Shown here piece by piece: positions 6,941 through 7,755 of a stretch of 7,755 nt of DNA; within the stretch, counting starts at the first letter, position 1; each line of letters starts with the position of its first letter. Location of the stretch: NCBI GenBank assembly GCA_946637575.1, contig CAMPBJ010000039.1, forward strand, positions 1 to 7,755, in the 5' to 3' direction. The notes under the pieces are model-generated. The model searched no databases, had not been told where the DNA came from, and saw nothing but the letters and a program-made list of their open reading frames with translations. This DNA comes from an uncultured Clostridia bacterium. GTDB lineage: Bacteria > Bacillota > Clostridia > Christensenellales > Borkfalkiaceae. The position numbers were made by a program, and so were the translations under genes.

Positions 6941-7755
6941 ATGTTTGAACTTAACAATTTTGATTCGATTCAGATCGGAGTTGCGTCTCCCGAAAAAATC
7001 AGAAGTTGGTCGCACGGCGAAGTAACCAAGTCCGAGACGATCAACTACAGAACCCAGAAACCCGAAATGGGCGGTCTTTTCTGCGAAAGGATTTTCGGAC
7101 CGACGAAGGACTGGGAGTGCTACTGCGGAAAGTACAAACGTATCCGCTACAAGGGCGTCGTTTGCGACAAGTGCGGCGTCGAAGTTACTAAGTCTAAAGT
7201 AAGACGCGACCGCATGGGGCATATCGAACTTGCCGCCCCCGTTTCTCACATTTGGTATTTTAAGGGCGTTCCGTCGAGAATAGGTCTTATGCTCGACATG
7301 AGTCCCAAGGCGTTGGAGCAGGTACTTTATTTTGCCAGCCACGTCGTTTTGGATCCGGGTACGACCGACCTTGAATACAAACAGGTAATAAACGACCGCG
7401 AAAAGCAGGAATACGAGATAAAATACGGCATGGGTGCGTTTAAGACCGGTATGGGTGCGGAAGCCATCAAAGAACTTTTAATGGCGATCGACCTTGACAA
7501 AGAGTCTGCCGAAACGAAGAAGATCATAGAAGAAAACAGTTCGGGGCAGAAGAGACTTCGCGCGGTCAAACGTATCGAGATAATCGAGGCGTTCAGACAG
7601 AGCGGAAACCGTCCCGAGTGGATGATATTAGACGTTCTTCCCGTAATTCCGCCCGAACTTCGTCCTATGGTACAGTTGGACGGCGGAAGATTCGCGGTGT
7701 CTGATCTAAACGACCTTTACCGTCGTGTTATCAGCAGGAACAACCGTTTGAAAAA
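6941..7755 (+). CDS. rpoC: DNA-directed RNA polymerase subunit beta', N-terminal part (3' truncated by window edge)
   Basis: The first 271 residues of beta', out of about 1200 in Bacillota. Seen in order: [18 protein letters not shown] at the N-terminus; the clamp zinc ribbon with Cys60, Cys62, Cys75 and Cys78; [19 protein letters not shown] (91-109); [16 protein letters not shown] (118-133); and the lid region around [16 protein letters not shown] (247-262), where Val253 stands in place of the usual Thr. The catalytic NADFDGD motif lies beyond the window. It contributes the clamp and the magnesium-binding aspartates of the transcription active centre. The ATG at 6941 is 15 bp after the rpoB stop and shares its operon. 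The last complete codon ends at 7753. Confidence 0.98.
   Translation, partial: MFELNNFDSIQIGVASPEKIRSWSHGEVTKSETINYRTQKPEMGGLFCERIFGPTKDWECYCGKYKRIRYKGVVCDKCGVEVTKSKVRRDRMGHIELAAPVSHIWYFKGVPSRIGLMLDMSPKALEQVLYFASHVVLDPGTTDLEYKQVINDREKQEYEIKYGMGAFKTGMGAEAIKELLMAIDLDKESAETKKIIEENSSGQKRLRAVKRIEIIEAFRQSGNRPEWMILDVLPVIPPELRPMVQLDGGRFAVSDLNDLYRRVISRNNRLK

Noticed and set aside
1..7755. Search for mobile elements, CRISPR repeats, tRNA/rRNA genes and defence genes
   Set aside because: None seen: nearly all sequence is covered by housekeeping genes, with no transposase, integrase, direct-repeat array or tRNA-like fold recognised by eye.

Overview
This window is a stretch of core housekeeping genes from a bacterium. 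The best fit is a Bacillota/Clostridia-type genome of roughly balanced base composition. The protein sequences support this: RqcP, L32, RpoB and the RpoC N-terminus all read like Gram-positive Firmicutes versions, with close resemblance to the B. subtilis proteins recalled from memory. IspD and IspF are fused and RpoB is longer than usual, so an uncultured or less-studied Clostridia lineage is plausible. Exact placement is inference.

Left block, plus strand (1-1260): the 3' end of acetate kinase (ackA), then a near-perfect sigma-A-type promoter driving yceD (DUF177, 23S rRNA/L32-associated) and rpmF (ribosomal protein L32). It is closed by a hairpin terminator that works in both directions.

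Middle block, minus strand (1272-2630): rqcP (S4-domain ribosome rescue factor) followed with no gap (stop codon directly against start codon) by a bifunctional ispDF gene of the MEP isoprenoid pathway. This operon converges on rpmF and shares its terminator. The end of ispDF holds a 28-bp alternating purine-pyrimidine tract.

Control region (2631-2926): a divergent, AT-rich intergenic region of about 296 bp. Overlapping -35 motifs face both ways. On the rpoB side there are two overlapping promoter-like motif sets and a leader of about 195 nt with several mutually exclusive pairing possibilities.

Right block, plus strand (2927-7755): rpoB (complete, 1332 aa) and the first 271 codons of rpoC, spaced 15 bp apart. 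RpoB has a lineage-specific insertion of about 90 residues and a long acidic C-terminal tail.

The genes share a theme of ribosome and RNA-polymerase production plus central metabolism. I see no mobile element, CRISPR array, tRNA, rRNA, defence system or other new multi-gene system. The points worth a second look are the rpoB leader and divergent promoter, the RpoB insertion and tail, and the rqcP-ispDF coupling.
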